Shown: piece by piece, positions 8,774 through 16,515 of the stretch | Numbering within the stretch: the stretch's first letter is position 1 | Layout of the letters: every line of letters begins with the position of its first letter | Origin: Cyanobacteria bacterium OH_CBrB_359 | Lineage (GTDB): Bacteria; Cyanobacteriota; Vampirovibrionia; Gastranaerophilales; Gastranaerophilaceae | DNA: 64,000 nt | Reading direction: 5' to 3' | Assembly: GCA_023433065.1 (NCBI GenBank) | Contig: JAEZET010000001.1 | Span: 310,001-374,000 of the forward strand | Made by a program: the position numbers and the translations under genes | Notes under the pieces: model-generated | Told to the model about the DNA's origin: nothing | Seen by the model: only the letters and a program-made list of their open reading frames with translations | Databases searched by the model: none

Positions 8774-10300
8774 ATGAGTATTGCCATTCAGCCACTGCTA
8801 TTTGGGCAGGGAAATTATTCGTATGCAAAGAAAAATAAGACTTTGGACAAACAAAAGTCTATGAATTCGAAAATTGATTCTTTGAACATGCCGAATGGTT
8901 ATTATAATAGAATACTCGTCCAAAACCGAATCTCTTTTGGAGAAGGAAGCAAAACAAGCTCAACCGGAAATGAACTCGAATCTGCTCTAGCCAGAACTAT
9001 TCCTATATTGAAATCAAATGATGTAATTGTAATAGGAAAAAACCTAGGACAAGCCAAAAGCTTGTTAAAGAATTCATTAAACCAGTTTCCTGCTTTGATT
9101 GAAAAGTTCTTCTATATTAAAGAACCATCAATAGAAGGTGCAATTGCAATTTACAAAAGTTCTCTTGATATCCCGACAGTTCTTAATTTAAACACTAAAG
9201 CAATCACTTTGCTGTCAGAAGGTGAATCAAGTGAGCTTAAACAAGGTGAAAATAAATATTTAAACCTAAATGATACCATAATTCAAGACGGCAAAAGTTT
9301 TCAATATAGAGAAGCCCAAGATGGCGATAATACAACATTAAACAAAACGCAAAATATTTCTGTTTATAACATAGCAGGGGGCGACACCACTCAAATCCTA
9401 AAACTAAATACATCCCTCATTGAAAGAATAGTTCAAGCTGATGACGAAATAGCAGATACCGGAAAAATCACCTTTAGAGACGTAGGCGGTCAGGAAGATG
9501 CGATTCAAAAATTAAAAAGATACATTCTATATCCGATTAAACATCCGATTTTAACAAAAGGTGAAAGAACAAGTCATGGAATAATTCTTCAAGGACCTCC
9601 GGGAACAGGAAAAACTCTCCTGGCTCAGGCTCTTGCAAATGAATCAAATGCCCACTTTATTAACCTAAACGGGGTTGCTATGCAATCTAAATGGGTAGGG
9701 CAGTCTGAAGAAAACTGGAGAAAAGTCTTTGAAGAAGCAGAAGCCAATCAGCCTTGTATTATCTTTATTGATGAATTTGAAGGTGTGGCAAGACAAAGGT
9801 CAAATTCTGATGTAGGAAGACATGATGATAAAATCGTAGACCAGCTCTTGGGGCTTATGAGCGACATTGAAAAAAGCAATTCACAGATTTATGTAGTTGC
9901 CGCCACAAATATGATTTCACTTTTGGATAATGCTATCATCCGCTCAGGCAGATTCGGACGTCATGTGAATGTAAAAGAACCCGATCTTCAGGGCTGCAAA
10001 AAAATTATAGATATTTACCTGAAAAATAAAAAAACAGATGTAAATTTTGATAAAGAAGCATTTGCAAAAAAATTATTTGACTTAAAAGTAACGGGTTCAG
10101 ACATCCCTGAAATAATCAGTGAAGCTAAAACAAATGCATTTATGCGTCTTGGAATCTATGAAAAAATTGAAAATAATACATTTGAAGATGATGACGTTTT
10201 GAATGCTACTATCGCTCAGGAAGATTTTGACAAAGCAATAGATATATTTAACCAAGCAAACAGAGCTAATGAAAAACATAAAATAGGATTTGCGGCATAA
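8774..10300 (+). CDS. AAA+ ATPase of the Vps4/p97/FtsH class with a lineage-specific N-domain
   Basis: A 508-residue protein. The C-terminal half is a classic AAA module: Walker A GPPGTGKT at 274-281, pore loop KWVGQSE at 306-312 (aromatic Trp307), Walker B IIFIDE at 329-334, and a second region of homology with Arg390, Arg393 and Arg396 in IIRSGRFGRH, followed by a helical lid. The preceding FRDVGGQEDAIQKLKRYI is the usual linker. The N-terminal 200 residues match no domain I know and carry two motif-like sites, LLFGQ (8-12) and ISFGE (53-57). There is no protease domain and no membrane segment. It is likely a protein-remodelling or unfolding enzyme acting on an unknown client. AGGAGG 8-12 bases upstream supports the ATG at 8774. 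Confidence 0.88.
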   Translation: MSIAIQPLLFGQGNYSYAKKNKTLDKQKSMNSKIDSLNMPNGYYNRILVQNRISFGEGSKTSSTGNELESALARTIPILKSNDVIVIGKNLGQAKSLLKNSLNQFPALIEKFFYIKEPSIEGAIAIYKSSLDIPTVLNLNTKAITLLSEGESSELKQGENKYLNLNDTIIQDGKSFQYREAQDGDNTTLNKTQNISVYNIAGGDTTQILKLNTSLIERIVQADDEIADTGKITFRDVGGQEDAIQKLKRYILYPIKHPILTKGERTSHGIILQGPPGTGKTLLAQALANESNAHFINLNGVAMQSKWVGQSEENWRKVFEEAEANQPCIIFIDEFEGVARQRSNSDVGRHDDKIVDQLLGLMSDIEKSNSQIYVVAATNMISLLDNAIIRSGRFGRHVNVKEPDLQGCKKIIDIYLKNKKTDVNFDKEAFAKKLFDLKVTGSDIPEIISEAKTNAFMRLGIYEKIENNTFEDDDVLNATIAQEDFDKAIDIFNQANRANEKHKIGFAA

Positions 10301-10419
10301 ACCCAGCAAACATAAGCCAGAAGCCGAAAAGTAAAGATTTGTATAAATTACCTGTTAAAATAGCAAAAAGATTTATTAGGTGATTTAAAATAGTTACATC
10401 GACATTTGGAACGATCAAA

Positions 10420-11859
10420 TTGAATATAATAAACAACCAGACACTTGATTATAAGAGATATCTAAACCATGAAGAAGGGCGGATAAACAAGACTCTGCAA
10501 AGGAAATCTAATCCTGCTCTAAATTCAAGCGACAAAATAAAAATGACCGCCAGAAACAACTCTGGCGGTCATTTGAGCTTTAAAGGCTTTTATTCCAGAA
10601 TGGAATCCAAGATGTCGGAAACATTGATAGGCAAAGGAGCTTTAGCAAAACAACTGGCGCAAAAAAAATGGGTTAAAAATATGCTTCAGCTATTTGATAA
10701 AAAAACGCTTATGGCAGAAGGCTTATATGCGCTTGTAATAACATGCGGGCTCAGACCTATAATACACATGTCCTCCCCTGCTAAAAACGATGACGAAAAA
10801 GCAAAAAACAAATATAGAGCCATGTATTCAATATCAACCGGTCTTTTAGGTTTTGCATTCACACTAATGGTGGCTGAACCATTGGGCAAAGGCATTGAAA
10901 AAATAATGCATAACCCTTCTAAATATCTTAAGAAAACAGCAAATCAACTATCTGTAAGAAATGGAGATGCTTACAAAGAACTCGCTAAAAGACTTCACCA
11001 ACCTATATTTATGCCTTTAAGGGCGATACTCGCATTTGCAATTATACCGCCATTATTTAAAATTCTGGGCATAAGAAAAACTGCCCAAAAACCTCAAGAA
11101 GCAGACCCTAAAATGCATGCCTTAAAAAGTCAAAATGGACAAAAACCAAAAGTCTTTAAAAACTTCAACGGAATTGAAGAAAAAGTTGATAAAAACAATA
11201 CTCCTTCATTCAAAGGCTTAAATAAAGTATCAAATGAAGTGGCATCAAATACTTCAAAAGCAGCTAAGAAAATAACTGCTGAAATCGGTGAAAATGTAAT
11301 TAACCCTGCAAGGGGCATACTTTATAAAGGATATGATAAACTTACAGACGGAATTGCAAATGTTGTCGGAAAAATAACCGATACGAATAAATTCTCCGAA
11401 TTAACAAAATGGCTTGGAAGCAAAGATACTTTCTTCCCTCTTGTTATATCAGCAGAAAGCATATGGATGTCAACCTTCTATACTTTAAGCGCTTTTAGAA
11501 ATAAAAAAGTAGATAAAAAACAAAAAACAACAGAAGCTGCTTATCAAACGCTTGTAACAGCTTTCAGTACAGCTGGCGCATTTACTGTTGATGCTCTTAT
11601 AAATAAAATTATGAAGAATTTTGGAACTACATTTAAAGCAGCAAACAAAGAACTTCTCAAGCCAGAGGTACTTGATTCTTGCCTCAGAGGTATAGGCAAA
11701 TTAAAAACACTAATTGTGTTTACTACAATCTACAGATTTATTGGACCGGTTCTTTTAGCTCCTGTTGCGAATAAATTAACCAGCCACTTGCAGCAAAAGG
11801 CTGAAGCAAAAAAGGCTCAACAAAATAAAACGCCTCAAGAAACCTCTAAAGCGGCATAA
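10420..11859 (+). CDS. Membrane protein with LSFKG/PSFKG motifs, unknown function
   Basis: A 479-residue protein, function unknown. The start is a TTG (10420) with a weak GGA upstream; the next in-frame ATG (10543) lies on the arm of a perfect hairpin. LSFKG occurs at residues 52-56 and a second copy, PSFKG, at 262-266. Hydrophobic helices are visible (ALVITCGLRPIIHM; IMSIS-type segment GLLGFAFTLMVAEPLG; AILAFAIIPPLFKILG; FPLVISAESIWMSTFYTL; TLIVFTTIYRFIGPVLLAPV), with basic linkers and a Lys/Ala/Gln-rich tail. The duplicated motif suggests two halves that are each membrane-embedded. It lies 120 bp downstream of the AAA+ gene in the same direction and may share its transcript. It ends 2 bp from a convergent gene. 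Confidence 0.72.
   Translation: MNIINNQTLDYKRYLNHEEGRINKTLQRKSNPALNSSDKIKMTARNNSGGHLSFKGFYSRMESKMSETLIGKGALAKQLAQKKWVKNMLQLFDKKTLMAEGLYALVITCGLRPIIHMSSPAKNDDEKAKNKYRAMYSISTGLLGFAFTLMVAEPLGKGIEKIMHNPSKYLKKTANQLSVRNGDAYKELAKRLHQPIFMPLRAILAFAIIPPLFKILGIRKTAQKPQEADPKMHALKSQNGQKPKVFKNFNGIEEKVDKNNTPSFKGLNKVSNEVASNTSKAAKKITAEIGENVINPARGILYKGYDKLTDGIANVVGKITDTNKFSELTKWLGSKDTFFPLVISAESIWMSTFYTLSAFRNKKVDKKQKTTEAAYQTLVTAFSTAGAFTVDALINKIMKNFGTTFKAANKELLKPEVLDSCLRGIGKLKTLIVFTTIYRFIGPVLLAPVANKLTSHLQQKAEAKKAQQNKTPQETSKAA
10541..10574. repeat. Perfect 14-bp inverted repeat inside a coding region
   Basis: Arms AAATGACCGCCAGA and TCTGGCGGTCATTT are perfectly complementary around the loop AACAAC. It lies 120 bp inside the coding region, just before the codons for LSFKG. 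This is one of the strongest stem-loops in the window and it is not intergenic. Confidence 0.85.
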
Positions 11860-11861
11860 AA

Positions 11862-12071
11862 TCAACCTCCGCCGCAAACTTTACAAGGTATTCCACCTTT
11901 TGATTTTGCCTGTTGTTTTTCTATTTTTATACAATTTACCGTACATTTTTTGGCCCATTTGCAGCTTACACTATGATACTTGTGAGTTTTTACGTTAAAA
12001 ACCACTGTTTGAGCAAACCCTGCGGCTGCAAATATTATAAGTAAAAATATTGAAATAAAAACTTTTTTCAC
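11862..12071 (-). CDS. Small exported Cys/His protein (Ada-type KYHxxxC domain)
   Basis: A 69-residue protein from a GTG at 12071, chosen because GAGGAG lies at the right distance; an ATG at 12095 would add eight residues ahead of a normal signal peptide. The signal peptide is VFISIFLLIIFAAAGFAQ. The mature part contains KYHSVSCKWAKKC, NC and PCKVC. This pattern (YHxxxC, then PCxxC about 25-30 residues later) resembles the small metal-binding modules found in Ada N-domains and at the ends of some secreted nucleases and competence proteins. It probably binds zinc in the periplasm. The two extra Cys (KKC, NC) are unusual and could form a disulphide. It is convergent with the preceding gene with a 2-bp gap. 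Confidence 0.7.
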   Translation of the reverse strand: MKKVFISIFLLIIFAAAGFAQTVVFNVKTHKYHSVSCKWAKKCTVNCIKIEKQQAKSKGGIPCKVCGGG

Positions 12072-12180
12072 AATATTCTCCTCATTTTTTAACAAAGAAA
12101 TTCTAACATATTTGACCGCTCTTTAATTCAAATTTATTGACAGCTTAACAATTATTTTTATTTACGTTATTAATATCTAT

Positions 12181-12627
12181 ATGGACAAAATATCATTTAA
12201 AGCTCATCTAAAAATTGATGATGCAGTGTATAAAAAATTATCAAAAGATATTCCTCGTGAAAACCTGAAAAAACTTTTTGATGATTATAAAAAATTTTTG
12301 AATACACCGCTTTTAGAAAGAATGACAAGGGGTGACGTTGTTGAAATAAAAGACTTTAAATACCGGCCCTATAAAGGTATAGAAATGGTATTCCATCCTG
12401 ATGAAACTGATCCTTTATATAAAAAAGGAATCTTTAAAAAAGGTGTTTTTAAAGACAACGTATTGCCTGTCCCAATAGCAACAAGCAAAAGACCTCTCGA
12501 TTTAAGGTTTGACAGTTTAATCCGCTGGACAATATTCTATCTCGAAGAAAAGTTGGGTGAAGTACACAGAATAACAAGGGAAAATCCAATCGATTTCTTT
12601 AAAAGGGTTCGCTCTCGTTTTGAATAA
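12181..12627 (+). CDS. Soluble protein with N-terminal ISFKA motif, unknown function
   Basis: A 148-residue soluble, Lys-rich protein starting MDKISFKAHLK, so the short motif sits at residues 4-8, immediately at the N-terminus. There is no signal peptide or TM segment. The middle (EIKDFKYRPYKGIEMVFHP) looks beta-rich and the C-terminus helical. I do not recognise a family. It is a monocistronic gene ending at a perfect palindromic terminator. Confidence 0.72.
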   Translation: MDKISFKAHLKIDDAVYKKLSKDIPRENLKKLFDDYKKFLNTPLLERMTRGDVVEIKDFKYRPYKGIEMVFHPDETDPLYKKGIFKKGVFKDNVLPVPIATSKRPLDLRFDSLIRWTIFYLEEKLGEVHRITRENPIDFFKRVRSRFE

Positions 12628-12630
12628 AAT

Positions 12631-12660
12631 TAAAGAAGGTATCTATAGATACCTTCTTTA
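12631..12660. terminator. Perfect 30-bp palindromic bidirectional terminator
   Basis: The left arm TAAAGAAGGTATCTA is followed directly by its exact complement, and A/T-rich ends give U tracts in both directions. It lies between convergent genes ending at 12627 and 12687. Confidence 0.88.
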
Positions 12661-12686
12661 ATTCAGATTTATAATTATAATTTATT

Positions 12687-14696
12687 CTATTTAGGTTCGT
12701 TTACCGTAATATAGTCTGAAAATTCTTTCAATGTATTTGAATCAACCTTTTGAGCTTTAGGTACAACAATAACTTCACCTGAAACATCATATTTATCTTC
12801 TATTTCAGCTTTTTGTTCAGGGCTCATAGTTACTAAACCTGTACGAGGGTTAATACATTTAAGAACATTAGCTCTTTCAAAATCAAGGAGCTTGAAGTTG
12901 CCTTTTGCAATATCAATAGTTACATCATATAAAGATGAAAGTTGACCTACATCAGCCCATGATTCATTAGTTGGAACTGCAACTACTTTTTGTCCCTTTA
13001 ACATATTTTTTGCTTTTAACAGAATTTGATCAGGAACACTGTCTAAGAAAGGAATATATTTATCATTTTTAGCCTGACCTGAGAGTTGTCTTAGATTTTT
13101 TCTCATTTCCTGAGGAGAATCGTACTGTGATATTGCCATAATTGTAGGAACTAAATGCTTAGACCAGTCACGTCTTTCTTTACCTGTTAAAGCAGTACTA
13201 AAATAAGGTTCTATTAAATTAAGAACATCAAACGCTTCATTACTTACAGCAAACTGGAACGTATTTGTTAAACAGTTATTATCTTCATCGGCATAACCTT
13301 CAGGAATAACTTTTGGTTTTTCAGCAAATTCTACTATCTGATTACTATCTGAAAGTTTCATTATACCGTATGTTCCTGCAGCTTCTTTTGAAGGAACCTT
13401 CTTAGCTATCATAGCAATAGCCGTATTGCCTTCATTCATTATTGAAACCACATCAGATATTGCATTCGGCATACGTGAAATTGAGTCGTTAGGGAAAATA
13501 AACTCAAATTTCTGATGGTCTTGAATTGTCTTTTTGTAAAGATCCATAGTAAATGTTCCGTTACCGTCATTTGCACCTTTGTTCAAATAGAATCTTACGT
13601 TTTTGCCGATACCAAATTTTTCTTTTGAACAATCTAAAATACCTGCCATGTGTAAACTTATAAATGTAGTCTCCATAGGAGTAAATCCTGTAGATGTTTT
13701 AAATACGCCTTTTGTTGATTGAGCGCCTCCCTCTACACCGTGGAATATACCGTCGGATGATGCATTTGTGTATTCTGCTCTGGAGCCGAATCCACCTGCA
13801 AGCATAGCAACCTGAACGTTTTCTGCTCCTTCTTTAGCAACAAACTTAGGTAATACAAGTTCTCCATTTTGAATCTTACGTTCAAATTTTCTTATACTGT
13901 CAACTATTTCGGGGCAAAAGCGACCTTGTTCCATACCTATTATAATTTCAGAGCCGGTACCTTCTGAAAGTTCAGGTTTGATAGGAGTTACAATAGGAAA
14001 TACAGGACTGAAGGATTTAAATTCTCTGCCTTTTGTCTGCGCATCAAATTCAAATTTATTAGAACCTTTTTTGGCAACCGTACCTGCATTTGTTAAAATA
14101 ACGTTATTCCCATCTTCAATAACTGATGTCAATTTGCCTTTTGTATTCATTATATACGCTTTTTCAGCAAATTCTTTATGTGTATCAACTGTAAATTGAA
14201 TGTCTTGGATATTTTCCGGATACTCACCTTTTTTCAGTTTTGTACCAATAGGTCTTGGGGGACGCACAGCCATTTCTAACAATACATCACCATTTTCCTG
14301 TTTTTTAACCTGTGTTCTTGCTTCGGTGAATGTTCCTTTTTCTTTGTCTTTAGTGATTTCATTTGTTGTTTTTATTGCATCATCATATTTTACAAGTTCT
14401 TTGCAAGAAGAATTTATTATAGGTCCGATTTCGATTCTGCTTCCAACGTCTTCACTATTACATACTTTAATCTGTTTTACCGCATTTTCAAAATCATCAA
14501 ATAATGCCCCGAAAGAAATTGTTCTGGACATAGGAATAAAAGCTTGTGCTCTTAAAGCAACAGCCATTTTGCCGCCATCAATTTGCGGTTTTATTGGAAC
14601 TGCATTATTGTTTTGTTTTATTGGCAACGCTACCTTTACTTGCTGACTTTTGTCAGCATTTGAAGAATATGATGCACTGCTAACTCGCTGAATCAT
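12687..14696 (-). CDS. Sugar-1-phosphate nucleotidyltransferase-like protein with long N-terminal extension and ISFGA motif
   Basis: A 669-residue protein. From about residue 296 it reads as a nucleotidyltransferase fold: LAGGFGSR at 299-306 (the GxG nucleotide loop), then FTPMETTFI, GTYGIMKLSDSNQIVEFAEKP, NTFQFAVSN and, near the end, ESWADVGQLSSLYDV. These are in the order seen in glucose- or mannose-1-phosphate nucleotidyltransferases. The normal PxTKPL segment after the loop is replaced by an insert of about 30 residues (TNASSDGIFHGVEGGAQSTK), so activity is uncertain. The first 290 residues match nothing I know; ISFGA lies at 60-64. No membrane segment or signal peptide. It may make an activated sugar, or be a regulatory relative. 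It is monocistronic. Confidence 0.75.
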   Translation of the reverse strand: MIQRVSSASYSSNADKSQQVKVALPIKQNNNAVPIKPQIDGGKMAVALRAQAFIPMSRTISFGALFDDFENAVKQIKVCNSEDVGSRIEIGPIINSSCKELVKYDDAIKTTNEITKDKEKGTFTEARTQVKKQENGDVLLEMAVRPPRPIGTKLKKGEYPENIQDIQFTVDTHKEFAEKAYIMNTKGKLTSVIEDGNNVILTNAGTVAKKGSNKFEFDAQTKGREFKSFSPVFPIVTPIKPELSEGTGSEIIIGMEQGRFCPEIVDSIRKFERKIQNGELVLPKFVAKEGAENVQVAMLAGGFGSRAEYTNASSDGIFHGVEGGAQSTKGVFKTSTGFTPMETTFISLHMAGILDCSKEKFGIGKNVRFYLNKGANDGNGTFTMDLYKKTIQDHQKFEFIFPNDSISRMPNAISDVVSIMNEGNTAIAMIAKKVPSKEAAGTYGIMKLSDSNQIVEFAEKPKVIPEGYADEDNNCLTNTFQFAVSNEAFDVLNLIEPYFSTALTGKERRDWSKHLVPTIMAISQYDSPQEMRKNLRQLSGQAKNDKYIPFLDSVPDQILLKAKNMLKGQKVVAVPTNESWADVGQLSSLYDVTIDIAKGNFKLLDFERANVLKCINPRTGLVTMSPEQKAEIEDKYDVSGEVIVVPKAQKVDSNTLKEFSDYITVNEPK

Positions 14697-14913
14697 TTGA
14701 TAAACTCCTTTATAATAAACTATATATATTTAGATGCACATTTTATGAAAACACATAAAAAATAAAATTGCTACATTTTTTTATTTTTTCTATGTAAATA
14801 TTTGTAAATTTTTAAAAATTACTAGTTAAAATCATCAATTTGTAAAATATTTCAACTTTTTTTAATTTTTTTTGTTATAAATTTTGTAAAATAAAGAAAA
14901 TTATTAAATATTA

Positions 14914-15510
14914 TTATGAAACAATATTTAATCCGATATTTGTAATCGGTTTATCATGAATTCTTCTTAGCCAATTTTGGTTACGCATTGGCAGTAAAGC
15001 CATCTCTTTTCCAAAAATACCTTCATGCCCTGTCTCTGTAAAACCCATCCTTCCATAAAAACCTTCGGGCGATTTTTGTATAAGATGTAATTTTTGAGCA
15101 TTTAAGAAAACTTCTTTGTCACTCGTTTTGATTGCTTTTTCAACTGCAATCTGAAGTAAATTAGTTCCAATACCTTTATGTTTTTCCATAGCCTCCAGAT
15201 TTAAAATAAAAACATTATTTCTGCTCACTTTCATCTCGATTTCGCCTAAAAGCTTATTCGACTTAGAGAGCATTAAATAAATCTCATTGCTTAAACCCGG
15301 AATATCAAGTCTAAATAACATTACAGGCTTTTTTATTCCTTTAATTCCAAACCTGTGCCATCTGAGCTCAATATCTTTAACATGACTCATGCTGCTGACA
15401 AATGTATCATAACTTACATCCGGTAACACATCTTTGAGTTTGTTTAAAGGTTTTATGAGAGATTTTTTGGGATTAATACTTATAGGAGGATGCATTTTAA
15501 GTCTAATCAT
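14914..15510 (-). CDS. GNAT-family N-acetyltransferase
   Basis: A 198-residue protein. The acetyl-CoA-binding motif is HKGIGTNLLQIAVEKAI at about residues 115-131 (the Q/RxxGxG/A loop), preceded by the strand NVFILNLEAM and followed by EGFYGRMGFTETG, the usual motif B region. The substrate is unknown. The N-terminal 60 residues are not part of the minimal GNAT fold; they start MIRLKMHPPISINPKKSL, a weak relative of the tag seen in neighbouring genes. An alternative ATG at residue 6 is possible. A second GNAT of different sequence lies at 26308-27027. Confidence 0.82.
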   Translation of the reverse strand: MIRLKMHPPISINPKKSLIKPLNKLKDVLPDVSYDTFVSSMSHVKDIELRWHRFGIKGIKKPVMLFRLDIPGLSNEIYLMLSKSNKLLGEIEMKVSRNNVFILNLEAMEKHKGIGTNLLQIAVEKAIKTSDKEVFLNAQKLHLIQKSPEGFYGRMGFTETGHEGIFGKEMALLPMRNQNWLRRIHDKPITNIGLNIVS

Positions 15511-15554
15511 AATAAAAAATAAAACTTAAAAATATAAAATTTGCCACATAAAAA

Positions 15555-15582
15555 TAAAGAAGCTAAAAAATTAGCTTCTTTA
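15555..15582 (-). terminator. Terminator of cobO
   Basis: A perfect 12-bp stem, TAAAGAAGCTAA / TTAGCTTCTTTA, with an AAAA loop on the plus strand. On the minus strand, in the direction of cobO, it is followed by TTTTTATG. Confidence 0.85.
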
Positions 15583-15610
15583 GAAATTCCCACTTCTCAC
15601 TCTAAGATTA

Positions 15611-16144
15611 TTAGTATTCAATACCTTGCCTTGCTAAAACGCCCATATCAAAATAATGTTTAATAGGAGTCATCTCTGTAACAAGATGAGCCATTGCAAC
15701 AAGCTCAGGATGTGCACGTCTTCCGGTCAACACTATTTCCAAGCTCTCGGGCTTGTTTAACAAAACATCTTTAACTTCTGAAACTTTTATCATTCCCATA
15801 TCTGTACAAATGTTTATTTCATCAAGGATTACAAGCTGATATTTTCCGCTATTTATTGCATTTTTAGCAAATTCCCAACCTTTTTTAGCTTCCTTAAAAT
15901 CCTCAAGACAAACATTGTGAGAATATACAACCCTGTCCATTCCATACTGTACAACATCTAAATTTGGTAAAAATTTGGATGCGGAAGCTAATTCTCCATA
16001 ACATGTACCATGATCACCTTTGGTAAATTGGATTACCAGAACATTCCAGCCATGTCCTAAAGCTCTTAATGCCAAACCTAAAGATGCAGTTGTTTTGCCT
16101 TTTCCATCTCCGGTATAGATTTGTATATAACCGTGTTCTAACAA
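15611..16144 (-). CDS. cobO: Cob(I)yrinic acid a,c-diamide adenosyltransferase (CobO/BtuR type)
   Basis: Adds the adenosyl group to cobalamin precursors in the cytoplasm using ATP. The start is set at the TTG 16144 (177 residues): GGAGGG lies just upstream, the protein then starts MLEHGYIQIYTGDGKGKTT as family members do, and the -10 box at 16181-16186 leaves the ATG at 16180 outside the predicted transcript. Walker A TGDGKGKTT is at 11-19; LVILDEINIC is the Walker B region; VLTGRRAHPELV is the family signature. No other cobalamin gene is nearby, so it may serve salvage. It is single-gene with its own terminator. Confidence 0.93.
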   Translation of the reverse strand: MLEHGYIQIYTGDGKGKTTASLGLALRALGHGWNVLVIQFTKGDHGTCYGELASASKFLPNLDVVQYGMDRVVYSHNVCLEDFKEAKKGWEFAKNAINSGKYQLVILDEINICTDMGMIKVSEVKDVLLNKPESLEIVLTGRRAHPELVAMAHLVTEMTPIKHYFDMGVLARQGIEY

Positions 16145-16180
16145 AGTAATCCCTCCAAAAAAGTTCTTATCTCTTCTCAC

Positions 16181-16186
16181 ATTATA
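16181..16186 (-). promoter_or_regulatory. -10 box of cobO
   Basis: TATAAT on the minus strand, about 37 bp upstream of the TTG start. A weak -35 (TTAAAC) lies 16 bp further upstream. It helps to decide the cobO start. Confidence 0.55.
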
Positions 16187-16515
16187 AATTATTTTTTAAC
16201 CAGTTTAATCGGTTTTTTACAGGATAAAATCTAATTTTCTATTTATTTAACCCCTTGAATTTACCCTTTTTTTTATATTAAAACAAATCTTGCCCTTTGG
16301 GCAATTTTTAATGTAACCATGCCAATTATTTTACAATATTTTAGTGCTTGACAACTTGATTCCAGTTGTATAAGAGGATTTTCAGTTTTATAAAATATTT
16401 ACATAATCTTTCTTTAATATTCTTAAAAAATACTTGAAATCATGAGAATGATAGTATCTACCGCTATTTTTAAAAAAAAATTTATTTTAATTTATTTTAA
16501 ACATCGGTTAAAAAA
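16187..16515. other. Intergenic region with orphan plus-strand signals
   Basis: Between the cobO promoter and the 3' end of the MFS gene. It contains a plus-strand stem TTGCCC/GGGCAA followed by TTTTT (16290-16309), and TTGACA (16348-16353) with TATAAG (16369-16374) at a 15-bp spacing on the plus strand. An inverted repeat ACAACT/AGTTGT lies between these two boxes. No rightward gene follows, so a promoter here would give a transcript antisense to the MFS 3' end. No coding frame is credible. Confidence 0.45.

Noticed and set aside
16145..16515. A cobalamin riboswitch upstream of cobO
   Set aside because: The predicted leader is only about 30 nt and no B12-box-like sequence was seen.
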